Positions 24,601 to 33,438 of a DNA stretch of 64,000 nt are shown here, piece by piece. The notes under the pieces were generated by a model, which was not told the DNA's origin, made no database searches, and saw only the letters and a program-made list of their open reading frames with translations. Every line of letters starts with the position of its first letter. The first letter of the stretch is position 1. The DNA is from Alviniconcha marisindica (Eukaryota > Mollusca > Gastropoda > Provannidae), in the NCBI GenBank assembly GCA_018857735.1, contig JABMCL010002049.1:2393501-2457500 (forward strand), written 5' to 3'. A program made the translations under genes and the position numbers.

Positions 24601-27600
24601 TCAAACCTACGTGAACACTTTGCTCATCAGACATATATGTGAACACTTTGCTCATTCAACCTATGTGCTGCCGGATGCTGAAATGATGTGATGACAGGCT
24701 GCTGGACACTTACACCTGTGGACCTCGCGGTAGCAGATGGACATGGCCTGCAGGGTGGCATCGTCCGTCGGGTGCTGGCCGTGCACTTCCCCCAGCAGCA
24801 CCGCGCTCTCGTCCTGACGACCAAGTCGCAGCAGCGCCAAGGCTTTCAGCACCTGGCACCAAACAGTCATGGTAATGGGCCGTCCTCTGGGACTCCAGAG
24901 CTTCCACTTACAGCTTTAGGAGGGTTTAACACCTCGATGCAAGCTTTTAAGCTCATCATTAAATATGCACAGATCTGTGGTATTACACATTGCATATATA
25001 TATCGTAACCTTCATCACATCTGCTTTTTGCAAAGTTATATGACTAGGAGATGGAAAAGAAGGGAAGCAGTGACCTGATTATACCTAATACCTTGATATT
25101 GTACATATAACTTAACACCTGATTAACACTAAAGGTTACGACTTACAATTATCACAATGAAACAAGATTCATCAAATTAGAAGTCTCTTTTTGTGCTCAT
25201 AACACAATCACCCAATATTTTGGAGAGGTCCCAGGGAAAATAAAGGTAAACGACCAAGAAAGGCAAAAGGTGAAATGGTAGAGTTCCAGGTAGTATTGAC
25301 TCAGTGTATACATTATATAGTCTACAAAACTTACAAAGCAATAGTATTAATATATATTCTGACCCAGTACAGGCTAAAATAATGAACACCAGAAACTTCC
25401 AGTTACCAGTAAGGATTTGCTATCCATTCGGAAAAACTAAAAAGGGTACTAGTCTTATTTTACCTTTTTTATTTAGAAATTTGTAGTCTATTCCTAATGA
25501 AATGTTTAAATAAATCTGACACTTCTGGTAAATTTTGGGGTTTCAAGGTCAATACATGTATTACTTCAAGTTCAAGACTGAAGCAACCACAACAGAAATT
25601 AGCATACCTTTGCACATTGAAACTCCTTCTGTTTTTTCAAAACCTTGTCTGCCTCTTGTATGGCTTTCCGGTTGTTTCCATTGTCCAGGCAATCTGCACA
25701 CCCACAGTGTTTGAATATACTCAGTTTCATTTTTATGTGGATACATTTTTTACCTTACTGTATATCTATAGCTATATGACTTAGCGTTAAAAGGTGCTCA
25801 TGCAAGGGGTTATGCACTTCAGTTGAAAATAAAACATTGTTGAAAACAGTTTTTATTTGAAATGTGTTGTGTACGTGCATGAATGAATGAATATATAGTA
25901 CAGATAATTTCAGCAACCAGGCTGTGGTCGATTTCAAGATACAGTCATCACACACTAAAAAAAGCGCCGAAAAATGACCGCCAAAAACAGACATCCATGT
26001 ACCGAGTGATTTTCGTCATTTTGCTTGCAAACAAATCACAAGCACATGAAGTAACAATCACTGATTTGTACGTGGAAAACATCGATTTTATATGGACAAT
26101 ATAACATCAACACTCACGATAGTTGTATTTTCGATCAACTGATCACGAATGTTTGCCCTGTAGGTACATCAGATGTGTTGTAAATGTAATCTTGAACTGA
26201 AAACTTTGAACAACTGAAAAATGACAGCATTGCTTCGGAATCACTGGAAACGTTGCGTGTGTTCTGATCCATGCATTCGCACTACACAGCAATACTTGGG
26301 GGGGTTTCCAGAGAAGTTTTGCACGAAGTCTGAAGAATATTTCCCCGATTGTTTGATATTGTTATAACATCTGACATCCCTACAAGATATCTAATATTTT
26401 GTACAAAACAAACGAGAAAGCAGTCTCTTCTCGTTTTATCAACAACATCCGGCATGTCACATGACCTTTCCTGAATGACTTCAAATTCATTCTCCCGGCT
26501 GCATGGTGTGTCTTTGTTTGGAAACATTGAAAGGTGTGTAGTAGTATCCTTCAGTGGTCTGATGTAGGCACATCAATCTGATGTAGAACATGCTCTGTGC
26601 GCTTTTTCAGGAGTTTATTGAGAATATTTTCAAGTTTTCTGCCTATCTGGCTGTGCAAAATGAAAATACTGTGAAAAGTGGCATCTTCCCGCACCAAAGA
26701 TTTGAAACAGATTTTTTTTATACTTAGCCGAGTACAGCGTGAAGAATTTTATTACGACAAGGCAATATCTTGTAAATCTTACATGCAACTGTTGATTCAG
26801 GATGTGGACTCAATTTCATCAAAAACTTGTCAGTTATAAGTGCATGCTTTTTGTAGACTGTTTAGTGGTGTTGCGAAAATATTTTTTTAACTGAGCAAGA
26901 GCGACGAAGTTCCATTTTTTTCTCTCCTGAAGTACTTTTTGTCCTGAAAGTTATGTCAGATGTCATGTTTGCCACACAACTGTTGTTGTAATGTGAAGTA
27001 AAACATTAAACTTTCAAAGTTTAATTAAGCCCAGCAGATGTTAGTAATACTAATAGCGGTTCTGAGAACTGAGTACTGATTTGTGTAGAGGTCATGGTGT
27101 GTAGGTCTGACATGTTTGTACTGCGCATATCAGTATTGGGACAGTTGCTGGTTACTGGTTTAATAATTTCAGATTCATAACACTTCAAATTCATTGACCT
27201 GACCAGGGTATGTGGAACTGAGCATACTCCTGCAAGGAGGAAAACATAAAACACAGACAGTTGCAGACGGTACAGAGAGAGACTGGCTGCAGAGAATCCA
27301 CATCTCGAAGAGCTTTGGGGGTCTGGATTTAATTGTTAATGTACATTATCTTGATAAAATCAGGTCATTCTGATCTGTTTTTGTTAGACTGATCTAAGCA
27401 AACAGAACGTTTTCTATAATAAAAATTGGGGAAATGTTAGTTTGTTGTAACACTGATGTAATACAGAAATTGTTTCATTGACTTTTTTGACTTGTGATTA
27501 AATGCAAACTGAGAAAAAAACTTCTCACTGTGTTTTTGGATGCACTTGTATGGCTGATTATAGTATATTGCATGAAAGGGTGTGTTACTTGTTATATAAA

Positions 27601-30368
27601 AAAAAAAGAGTTATGGGTTTATGTCGCCCATCAGATATTACAACAATCAACATGTCACAATCATGTGTTAAATTATACGAGTGTACAAAATTTGGCACAA
27701 ACATAGTAGGGGAGATGTGCACTGACAGTGTGACTTGATTTGTGCATATCTGTGCAAAAATGAAGACACAGTGAACTATGTATGTTGTAATATCTGATGT
27801 ACAACATGCGGCCTTTTATGACCTTTGTCAGCAAATATCTCCAAAAGTGCACAAGTTTTTATCTTTTGCTTTTAAGAAATCTTTCCTAGCATTGTGCACA
27901 TTGTAAAAACACAGCTAGTTTCAATGTATCATCAACTTTATTTTCTACCCCCTTTGTCCTGTTTTCATGCACACCTTTCGGCACTAAGTCATATACAATA
28001 ATACATATCACTATATTACATGCAATTGCAACCACTTTCCAGCAAGGCATTTGTTCACTTCATGTTATCTTGTCAGAAAATGCACTTAAGAAAAAACAAA
28101 ACAAAAACACATAGCCTTTGAAACTGCTACAATAGGAGCAACCATTCTGCACATTATAATTCACTTAATGCGTCTATCATACCCAAGCTCTTTATAACTT
28201 TAAGTGCAGGACAGCTAATTGAAATTCACAAACAAAACACAAAATAAGCAGACTGAATTGCAATGATGAAAATCTGAAAAGAAAACAAAGGATGACTAAA
28301 CTGTCTATGTCCAACACCAAGGGTTTAAGACATCACTGATCTAAATCAAAGCTCTCAATTCGCACTTTGTAAGCAATGAGCAGTCAGAACTTGAAAAAAT
28401 GTCTGACACTATCATTAGTGTCAAAACATGTGGAAACACAAGAAAGTGAAAGGAATCAGTGTAATAATAGATGTCCATGCAAAACCCTCTATTAAATCAG
28501 TAACATTAACAATATATAGATTATAATGTATGTATGTTTATAGCTATGGTCTTGCACTAATATGGATTATATGCAGTTGAATTCTGGCATTTTAATGATG
28601 CTGACACACACAGTACTATATTAATTATTGTATAGTACAGTAGTACTATTACTACAGTACTAGTGCAAGCCATCCTTCTATGAAATGATTAATCCCAGGA
28701 GTCATTTCCTGCACCAGTGTCACCTTTGTGGTGAGGATCACTCACTCGGAACAACTATGTTTGTTTTTGCTTCAAACTATCTATCAGTATCAAATTTTGT
28801 ACATAAAGGATCTGTTGCACTTTTTAGTTTCTTATCAGCAATGTCATCCATTGGTGATAAAATTGTAACCAAAATTCACTGGCTTGTAATGTATTATAAC
28901 TGTATCCATCTGAACACATTCCAAACATGTTCAGGGTCAAAGATTTGGTCTGAAGATTGTTGACTGAAAAAACAAAAAAACAGCACCACCGAAAACAAAA
29001 TTAAAAAGGATGGGGTGGAGGGATTATTTCTGACCATCATGTTATCAGTTATTATTAGTTGAAGATAGAATGAGTCCCTGTACCCCCCTGTGGGCAGTTT
29101 CTGTGTAAACGTGATACTACCTGCAGGCACAACGCCAAGGACATCATACTCATAGTTCATACCATTACCAATCACCATCAATCACCTACTACCTAGGGCA
29201 AAGAGGTATTAAAACACGTGGCAACACTCAACTGTCACAGTCAGCCACGAAAGGATGCAAAAGCCCTGTAATATTTTAATAAAATTATATATAGTCAACC
29301 ATAATCACATAAAATATTTTTAAGGGCAACATTAGGTAAACCTATGAGAAATGGAGTGAACACATCTATGTGGTTGATCATCTTTGTAGTACAGTGGACT
29401 TCCTTTCATTCATGAGCACGTAGATCTATCTTGAAGTTGAACTAAACTGAACCTGTATCCTGATTCAGTGACTCACTCAGTCACTGACTGTCCATGCCAC
29501 CTTGCTCTGGGTGGCCAAGGGTATCTGCAATTAATGCAAACACCTGATTCTTTTCAAACTGTCGTAATACCGTAATTTAGTAAATGGTGTCAGATTCAGT
29601 TGGCATTGCCATTGTCCAACGAACAAGCAAACCAACAAAAGAAGTCAAACATCGCTGTTTACAGGGATATTTTCTCTTGAATTATTAGTTATGAGGTGTG
29701 TTTTCCGTAGTCAAAGACTAAAAATAAATAAATAATAATAATTATTTATTAAGAATCTAATCTATGGCTTTCACTTTCAGTTTCACCTACCATTACCAAA
29801 GTACCACGCCACTGCGAGATGTCTGTTGATCTGATTTCTTGCTCTTTTTAATTTTATATGCGTTATTGAATCTTCACTGGTTTCGTGGTTATATCTACAT
29901 CAGTACATGTATGGTAACAAGGCACAAACTGTCTGTGTCAAAGTACCCTGGAATTGGAGTATAGTTGACAGAAAAACACCGTGGGGAAACACAATTTGCG
30001 TGATTTTAGCTGCCAGGCAAAAGTAAGAATTCTCAGACTATGTGGAAACTAACCCTGCATTTACACGTTGACGTTAAAAGTGATGGCTTTTATTGCTGAT
30101 GTATTCAATTAGAGTTTTATACCAATCCAACAGTCAACGGTTACAGTGCATCTTTGTAAATTGTGGAGGACAAGGATGACTCAAGGGAATTAAAACTTGC
30201 TTCTACGCTTGGTAACTAGAAATCCGACATTGCAGTGGTCTTCCTTGCAGTAAGGACAGTTAAGCATTAAACAAAAACGCGGAACAGTGTGCAAAAAAAG
30301 AGGGTCTACAAACCATAGATAGGACGTAGACGCCTTTCATTCACGTCCACATGGCTACGCGACGCCAT
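3094..30368 (-). CDS. NAA25: NAA25, NatB auxiliary subunit (27 exons, 3' end open)
   Basis: NAA25 is the TPR-like auxiliary subunit that anchors the NAA20 acetyltransferase at the ribosome for N-terminal acetylation of Met-Asp/Glu/Asn starts. Exons, in transcript order: 30314-30368, 25608-25693, 24714-24852, 23357-23553, 22609-22714, 22081-22161, 21523-21634, 20754-20852, 20052-20233, 19171-19283, 18775-18843, 18321-18456, 16469-16558, 15866-15976, 14973-15042, 13965-14064, 12836-12883, 11690-11846, 10773-10845, 10410-10452, 9040-9276, 7405-7528, 6876-6935, 5625-5722, 5013-5123, 4094-4243, then 3144 downward. All phases join. The first 26 exons give 949 codons, against 972 residues in human NAA25. 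Recognisable blocks are RRLRPIYD and LDNGNNRKAIQ (N-terminus), KNPYYFW (exon 4), LPLAERM (exon 5), LRGPYLAQMELVR (exon 9), KPCC.TDLK (exon 10), QFKLLLMRLY (exon 14) and TERLLLDL (exon 18). Several donors are weak (GTCAGT, GTCAGC, GTCCGC). The start was chosen because ATGGCG opens the conserved N-terminus. The 3' end after exon 27 is unresolved. Confidence 0.93.
3145..3910 (-). repeat. Minisatellite seeded by NAA25 exon 27 acceptor
   Basis: About eleven units of roughly 65-75 bp. On the minus strand each unit contains GTTGTGATTTCAG followed by GAGGAGGCGCTGTGTGAGA, which is the exon 27 3' splice site plus the first codons (EEALCE). A further degraded copy lies below the exon at about 2997-3060. 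Confidence 0.9.
4021..4044. repeat. (CA)n tract
   Basis: A short dinucleotide repeat just inside intron 26 of NAA25. Confidence 0.8.
4307..4366 (-). repeat. Dispersed repeat A copy
   Basis: A diverged minus-strand copy: CCCTGATATAACCATAATGG, then a TCTGAGCATAAAACAC segment and an (ATTA)n tail, in NAA25 intron 25. Confidence 0.55.
5860..6475. repeat. Minisatellite, 30-45-bp units
   Basis: Repeats of CAACAAATGTTGGACTGGCC and, in the middle, TTGCCAGATCATATGTTGGA. On the gene strand the central units read TGGCAAGTTTGTCAGATC, resembling the acceptor and start of neighbouring exon 24 (TGGCAG then GTTTGTCTGAG), but the match is too short to be sure. Confidence 0.85.
7540..8470. repeat. Minisatellite, about 33-bp unit
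   Basis: Units have the core CAGTCACCAGGTCACTGCTT followed by TACAGTTCAGA. On the gene strand the array runs up to about 15 bp from the acceptor of NAA25 exon 22. The last unit supplies the sequence immediately upstream of the 3' splice site. Confidence 0.9.
9310..9765. repeat. Minisatellite, 41-bp unit
   Basis: About eleven units of TTTTGTGACAGAGTTCACAT then GCATTTCAGCATCCTAAAATG, highly uniform. The first unit begins about 35 bp upstream (gene sense) of the NAA25 exon 21 acceptor. Confidence 0.92.
10270..10400 (-). repeat. Degenerate duplicate of NAA25 exon 20
   Basis: Downstream of the 43-nt exon 20, the minus strand repeats its edges: a CAG then ATTTAGAAT start and a GAAGAG then GTAAAA end, with a diverged middle. 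It looks like a duplicated exon with both splice sites that has since decayed. It is not in frame as a coding exon. Confidence 0.6.
10846..11510 (-). repeat. Minisatellite seeded by NAA25 exon 19 acceptor
   Basis: About eight units of roughly 80 bp. On the minus strand each carries TGTTGTGGTTGCAG followed by AGAGAGCGG, the exon 19 3' splice site and its first 9 nt, then an AT-rich intronic stretch. The apparent long frames (YDIIAVVCCNDSVVQLLW and similar) are array translations. Confidence 0.92.
12140..12445. repeat. Minisatellite, 26-30-bp unit
   Basis: About eleven units of CCACTAGGTAAAACTGGAGC then TGTAAAA in NAA25 intron 17. No exon seed was recognised. Confidence 0.9.
12490..12835 (-). 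repeat. Minisatellite seeded by NAA25 exon 17 donor
   Basis: About ten diverged units of roughly 30-40 bp. On the minus strand they repeat TACAAGTATGGCTCTTTTGG then CAAGGTGAGTAC, the end of exon 17 (YKYGSFGK) with its GTGAGT donor. Several copies keep a consensus donor. Confidence 0.9.
12895..13205. repeat. Minisatellite, 40-bp unit
   Basis: Seven to eight near-identical units of CAAACAGAGCACTGTACAAA then CACATCACAATACAGTCAAA. It starts within 15 bp of the exon 17 acceptor. Confidence 0.92.
13211..13245 (-). repeat. Dispersed repeat A copy (short)
   Basis: The minus strand reads GTTGACTGGGCGTAAAACAC followed by a tail fragment. It sits at the end of the 40-bp array in NAA25 intron 16. Confidence 0.55.
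13466..13484. repeat. Poly(C) tract, 19 bp
   Basis: A homopolymer C run in NAA25 intron 16 (poly(G) in the transcript). Its length is uncertain in any assembly. Confidence 0.8.
13660..13770. repeat. Two-copy direct repeat, about 65-70 bp
   Basis: CCATGTGCTATCAGAGTTTG then TACACCTGCCAACAATGCA occurs twice in tandem in NAA25 intron 16. Confidence 0.8.
14025..14424 (-). repeat. 201-bp tandem duplication across exon 16 acceptor
   Basis: Positions 14025-14225 and 14226-14424 are near-identical (I count about two differences). The unit includes the first 40 nt of NAA25 exon 16 (encoding YFISNHVGRLGHF), its acceptor TTTGCAG and about 160 nt of intron. The outer copy (exon part 14226-14265) is a competing 3' splice site followed by intron rather than the rest of the exon. 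The low divergence implies a recent event. Confidence 0.92.
14555..14972 (-). repeat. 43-bp minisatellite seeded by NAA25 exon 15 donor
   Basis: The exon 15 end (HIMNDSLG) with its donor is repeated downstream. Donor hexamers lie at 14967 (authentic, GTTAGT) and then at 14924, 14881, 14838 and 14795 (all GTGAGT), exactly 43 bp apart. More diverged copies continue to about 14555. The decoy donors match consensus better than the real one. Confidence 0.93.
15571..15641. repeat. (GT)n tract with flanking duplication
   Basis: About 35 GT dinucleotides, flanked by the duplicated segment GAGGGCAATCTTC...TTTTGGGG...TTTGTTTCTTG at 15529-15571 and 15637-15680. Confidence 0.85.
16345..16443. repeat. 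Two-copy 51-bp direct repeat
   Basis: ACACAAACTCATAATAGCAA then GTAAGTTCTCAACGACACTC occurs twice. The second copy abuts the region containing the donor of NAA25 exon 13. Confidence 0.8.
16469..16558 (-). CDS. NAA25: NAA25 exon 13 (90 nt)
   Basis: This exon is easily missed because it lies between a foldback element and a short direct repeat. It reads in phase 1 to phase 1 and encodes 30 residues including SDPYLLFAAHLLVDLWQRTG, matching the family segment between the EFG end of exon 12 and the start of exon 14. The acceptor is TTTGTTTCAG and the donor is GTATGT. Skipping it would keep the reading frame. Confidence 0.85.
16944..17182. mobile_element. Foldback/MITE with about 105-bp arms
   Basis: The left arm begins AGCTTTAACTTTATTTGCCT and the right arm ends with its inverse. 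The arms share long identical blocks (for example GAATATGCTTACCATCCGCT) with a few substitutions, around a loop of about 14 bp (CTGTGCACACAACA). There is no coding content. It is a non-autonomous palindromic element in NAA25 intron 12. Confidence 0.85.
17195..18225. repeat. Minisatellite, about 42-bp unit, seeded by repeat A
   Basis: About 24 units of CCCTGATACAACTGTCCTGG then TTGTCCTCACTCCACAATGTCA. The first half is the 3' part of dispersed repeat A, and the last unit at 18183-18222 continues into its GGCTGGGCGTAAA segment. Frames through it are artefacts. Confidence 0.9.
19325..19515. repeat. Minisatellite, about 35-bp unit
   Basis: About five units of AGAGGTATGGTTATGGTCAT then GTTGCTCTCTAACAC upstream of NAA25 exon 10. 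Confidence 0.85.
22257..22281. repeat. Poly(C) tract, 25 bp
   Basis: A homopolymer run in NAA25 intron 5, about 100 bp from the exon 6 acceptor (G25 in the pre-mRNA). Confidence 0.8.
23072..23131 (+). repeat. Dispersed repeat A copy
   Basis: CCCTGATATAACTGTCCTGG, then TTGACTGGGCATAAACAAAG and CTTACTTACT. A second truncated copy of the tail (ACTGGGCGTAAA) follows at about 23147-23186. Confidence 0.65.
24262..24302 (+). repeat. Dispersed repeat B copy
   Basis: The block GGCCTTATGGTCTCTGTGGA followed by CGTAAAGCAAC recurs at 31122-31152 and, more diverged, at 31560-31610. A second tail-type family, probably another SINE 3' end. Confidence 0.5.
25694..30313 (-). other. NAA25 intron 1, AT-rich, no clear gene
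   Basis: The longest intron of NAA25. It has no array, no recognisable transposon ends and no exon-like blocks on either strand. The small frames at 26282-26527 and 27502-27738 (Cys-rich, ending in a (A)n slip region) match nothing I know. Confidence 0.6.
30314..30368 (-). CDS. NAA25: NAA25 exon 1 with start codon
   Basis: The start codon is at 30368-30366 in the context CCAAAATGGCG (A at -3, G at +4). The exon encodes a short N-terminus ending RRLRPIY plus the first base of an Asp codon. The donor is GTTTGT. The next exon, 4.6 kb away at 25608-25693, supplies the rest of the codon and continues CLDNGNN, so the join is supported by both phase and homology. The ATGGCG overlaps a YY1-like core (AAAATGGCG), common at animal housekeeping starts. 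Confidence 0.9.
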
Positions 30369-30720
30369 TTTGGATTGGCGAGATCTCGGCAAGAACGAGA
30401 AAATGTGGTGCCTCTTGAAACCAGTTTAAGATTTTAGCCGGCAACCATACCCTACGTCGTCTAGTGTACTGTGCACGCGCGTGTGCATTCGTCGTCATCG
30501 GGGACATTAATTTTAATTGGGCGAGCGAATTTTCCGTGCTGAGCTCGAGCTCGGGCTTTCTCGGGACGGATGCGAACCGCGCTCGGTTCTTTTCCGGCCT
30601 AGTAGGCCGCTGAGCGCGGCTCGCATTCCAGTGTACGGCCGCGTCAGTAATACCGTCAGTCAGAGCTGTGTTCTGGGAGACAGATGACGTGTGTGGTGCG
30701 ATAATGACGTCAAACGTCTA
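30369..30720 (-). promoter_or_regulatory. NAA25 promoter region, CpG-rich
   Basis: This is the only clearly CpG-dense stretch between the AT-rich intron 1 and the SFSWAP 3' flank. It lies directly upstream of the NAA25 start. It holds a CRE (TGACGTCA at 30705-30712), a half CRE (TGACGTG at 30684-30690), GAGCTCGAGCTC at 30541-30552 and a long near-palindrome (30570-30626). No TATA box is seen. Confidence 0.55.
30570..30626. repeat. Nested near-palindrome
   Basis: Arms 30570-30584 and 30612-30626 are inverted 15-mers with one mismatch (ATGCGAACCGCGCTC against its partner). Within the loop is a second perfect inverted repeat, GGCCTA-G-TAGGCC (30596-30608). It could form a cruciform or be part of a small mobile element. 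Confidence 0.7.
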
Positions 30721-30791
30721 AGTCAAAGTCTTATTATTAGTCTGTCGCAGATCTGTGTAAACGCAGAACACCCAGAGCCCAGCCGGCTAAA

Positions 30792-30814
30792 CCATGGACC
30801 TAGTAGGTCCATGG
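30792..30814. repeat. Perfect 11-bp inverted repeat
   Basis: Arms CCATGGACCTA and TAGGTCCATGG are separated by one G. The core CCTAGTAGG is identical to that of the palindrome 190 bp away at 30596-30608. It lies just 5' of the tRNA-like segment. Confidence 0.75.
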
Positions 30815-30815
30815 C

Positions 30816-30900
30816 TGAACCGCGCGGTTTCGCCAAGCGGTAAGGCGCCGTTAGGCTGGTAAGCGGAAGGACCGCGGTTCGATCCCGCTTCGGCTCACCT
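30816..30900 (+). repeat. tRNA-derived SINE-like head
   Basis: An A-box-like TCGCCAAGCGG and a perfect B box GGTTCGATCCC are spaced as in tRNA genes, with a D stem CGCC/GGCG. The acceptor arms do not pair (the 3' side reads TCGGCTC with no complementary 5' end), the position before the putative anticodon is not T, and no RNA polymerase III T-run follows closely. It is therefore better read as a tRNA-related SINE head or tRNA pseudogene than a working tRNA. Confidence 0.5.
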
Positions 30901-33438
30901 TTCGGCACTTCAAAAAGGTTGTGGTTTGTGGACACTGTCTTGTGACTTTGTCCATCACTACTTCCTACTGAAACATTAAAATGGCTCTTATCGCTGCTCA
31001 TCTTAATGCAGGAATCATTCTGGTGGTGACAGTGTAGCGATAGGTATATATATTATATAATATATAATCTCCCTCTTCACTCACCTCCATACCCCCTCCC
31101 CCCACCCCCATTCTCCCCGTCCCTAATAAGCCTTATGGTTTCTGTGGACGTTGTTTACTTACCGTGCGGACCCGCGGCCCGGCCAGGAAACCCCGCAGGC
31201 GGTGTCAGATGGGATTGTTCCATCTTCCCCTTCACTAAATGTTGAAAGTCCACACAAATCGTATTAGCAGGAACACTAAATTTCTCCAGAAACCTTCTAG
31301 ATAAAGATCCAAACACAAAAAACATTAAAAGAACTACATTTATTAGGTCAAAATACTGACAATTCCGCCCTATATCATATCCTTTGATGGTTTAAACATG
31401 TTCTTTTGTGCCTTTGTTTAAATCATTTCTCAAAGAAAATGCCTGGGTGTGCACCCTGGGCGAAACTTGGAAGTCTGCAGCACTATAAATTCATGATCAG
31501 TCATAAAGTTTTTGTGCATGGTTCAGGAGCTGTGTGAGAGTCGAGGTGGACGTCCTGGACTGTCCGTCCTAACGAGCCTTCTGGTTTCCATGGACGTAAA
31601 GATTTATTGCACCGTGCTTCGGCATTGGTCACAACTTGTCCCTAATATGTCAACTGACATCTGAGGACATAAAGCATCACTTCATCATCATCATCATCAA
31701 AGTTTTTGTAACTGGTTGTGACGGGCGTGGGGTGGGTCCTTGACCCCATTAGGGTCTGAGTAGTTACAGCCAGGGCAGCTTAGGCAGATCATGTGAATGA
31801 CTGCAGTATATATGCCGCACTATACTAGAGTTTTGTACTTTGGTTTATTCCACTCATTAACTCTAGTGTTCTTCATTATAATACAAAATGGAATAGGGAT
31901 GAATTTGAGGATGCACCTCAGGTGGAGTTTATACACTTTGTATTGACTTGCATGCCAGGCGAGTTACTGTAGGCGATTCATGTGACGCCTTTTGAGTGTT
32001 AGAGAACTCCCTTTGTTTGATTCATCCTAGAATGAGCCTATTGTTTCTCACATTATGTATACAATTACACACACACACATCTTGAAGGAGATGCTGATGC
32101 AGCCTTGCACAGTCACATCCAAACTATTACCAGTTGAGGCAGACAGTAGCCTTCTCAGCAATGATTCATCTTTCTTCTCTTGATCCTTCTCATGTTCACA
32201 TAAACTCACAGCACAGACCATAGACCAGATCATCTTTACATGGAAGCATACATACATCAGTTACAAGATTTTGTTTTGCTTTCAAAATAAAAGTTAAAAA
32301 TAAATAAATAAAAAGATATTTGCATGTTCAGATCTCTTGATAATTGTTTAATCATCCTGCATTTGTTTGCTAATTTTGTGTGTGCATGTGTCATCAACCA
32401 CCCAAGTTTAGCTACATAGTTCTCATTGTTAAAACCTTTCTCTTTACTTCTGCCTACTCTGACCCTTTCACGGGCATTGGATGCTGTACATATTTGTTTT
32501 CTTTCTTGGCTGCTGATGTCTTCACTGGCTGACTGAGGATCAATGGAGTGTGGCAGGTGGAGAGGGACTGGGAGAGAGAGAAGGAAGTGAGGGGTTGCGA
32601 GACTGTGTGGGTGAGTGGGTGTGGATGCAAGAGAGGGGGAGAGATAGAGACGTAATGCATTATTAAATTGTGTATTGTTGTAATGTTTCACGTGTATCGC
32701 TTCGAGCCTCACACATGTATAGACAGAGGGATTTGGCATTCATTATTATTAATTTTTGACCCCTACTGGAGAGAAGAAGAAAGCTGCAGAAGAAGAAAAG
32801 ATAATGGAGAAATCAGGAAAAGAAGAAAAGCCCAGGGAGAAGAAAAGGGAGATCATGATGATGAAGAGTCAGAGAGGAAGGGAAAGAATAAAAAATAAAA
32901 TAAAATAAAAAGGACGGCAAAAAGAGGAAGTGGGACAAAGACAAAAGAACAATTAGAAAAAGGCATGCAAGCCTGACTACTACTCTAGCAATTTGCACCC
33001 ATGTCCATTTTACGATCCTTTCAACAAATACACACAATCAAACATTTTTTCTTTCTTCAAATTTCATTTTCAGCTTCATTTAATTTGTTCTTTCCCCAGG
33101 CAATGTTTCACTGTGATACACTGTCAGAAATAACACACACACAAACCACTGTGCACACATACAGATGCATCCACAATTTTTTTTCACAAACCAGTCAAAA
33201 TATTCACTTTAACAATGCATCATTTTTTTTTAGCATCAAATAATCTCATGATTATTCACACACACGCATACTTGCAAGCAATCTGTACAATACGCTCTTT
33301 ACCTTTCCAGTCAGGAGGACATAACACTTTGAAGCCAATGCAGAAAAGTGACAAGAAAAACGGGTGGGGCTGGGAGGACTAACTTTTGAGTGGGAAACAA
33401 ATCCCACATGTACACACAATCACCACTTTGAACAGTCA
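30901..33438. other. NAA25-SFSWAP intergenic region
   Basis: This stretch contains repeat B copies, a (TA)n patch at about 31047-31066, a (CAT)n run at 31681-31700 and purine-rich sequence at 32770-32960. A 160-codon minus frame (32257-32739) is Ser/Pro/His-rich from simple sequence and has no support as a gene. The SFSWAP 3' UTR must end in its upper part; no AATAAA on the minus strand was convincing. Confidence 0.55.
31122..31610 (+). repeat. Two dispersed repeat B copies
   Basis: Copies lie at 31122-31152 (CCTTATGGTTTCTGTGGACG) and 31560-31610 (GCCTTCTGGTTTCCATGGAC). A still weaker echo at 31640-31680 shares GGACATAAAGCA. The sequence between them has no coding signal. Confidence 0.45.

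Noticed and set aside
27502..27738. Cys-containing 78-codon plus frame in NAA25 intron 1
   Set aside because: No recognised domain, no splice-consistent partners and an A-rich slip region; not reported as a gene.
30816..30900. Functional tRNA gene
   Set aside because: The A and B boxes are good, but the acceptor arms do not pair and the anticodon loop is abnormal, so it is treated as a SINE head or pseudogene.
32257..32739. 160-codon minus frame between NAA25 and SFSWAP
   Set aside because: Ser/Pro/His low-complexity sequence from CT-rich repeats; no conserved motif and not in phase with SFSWAP.
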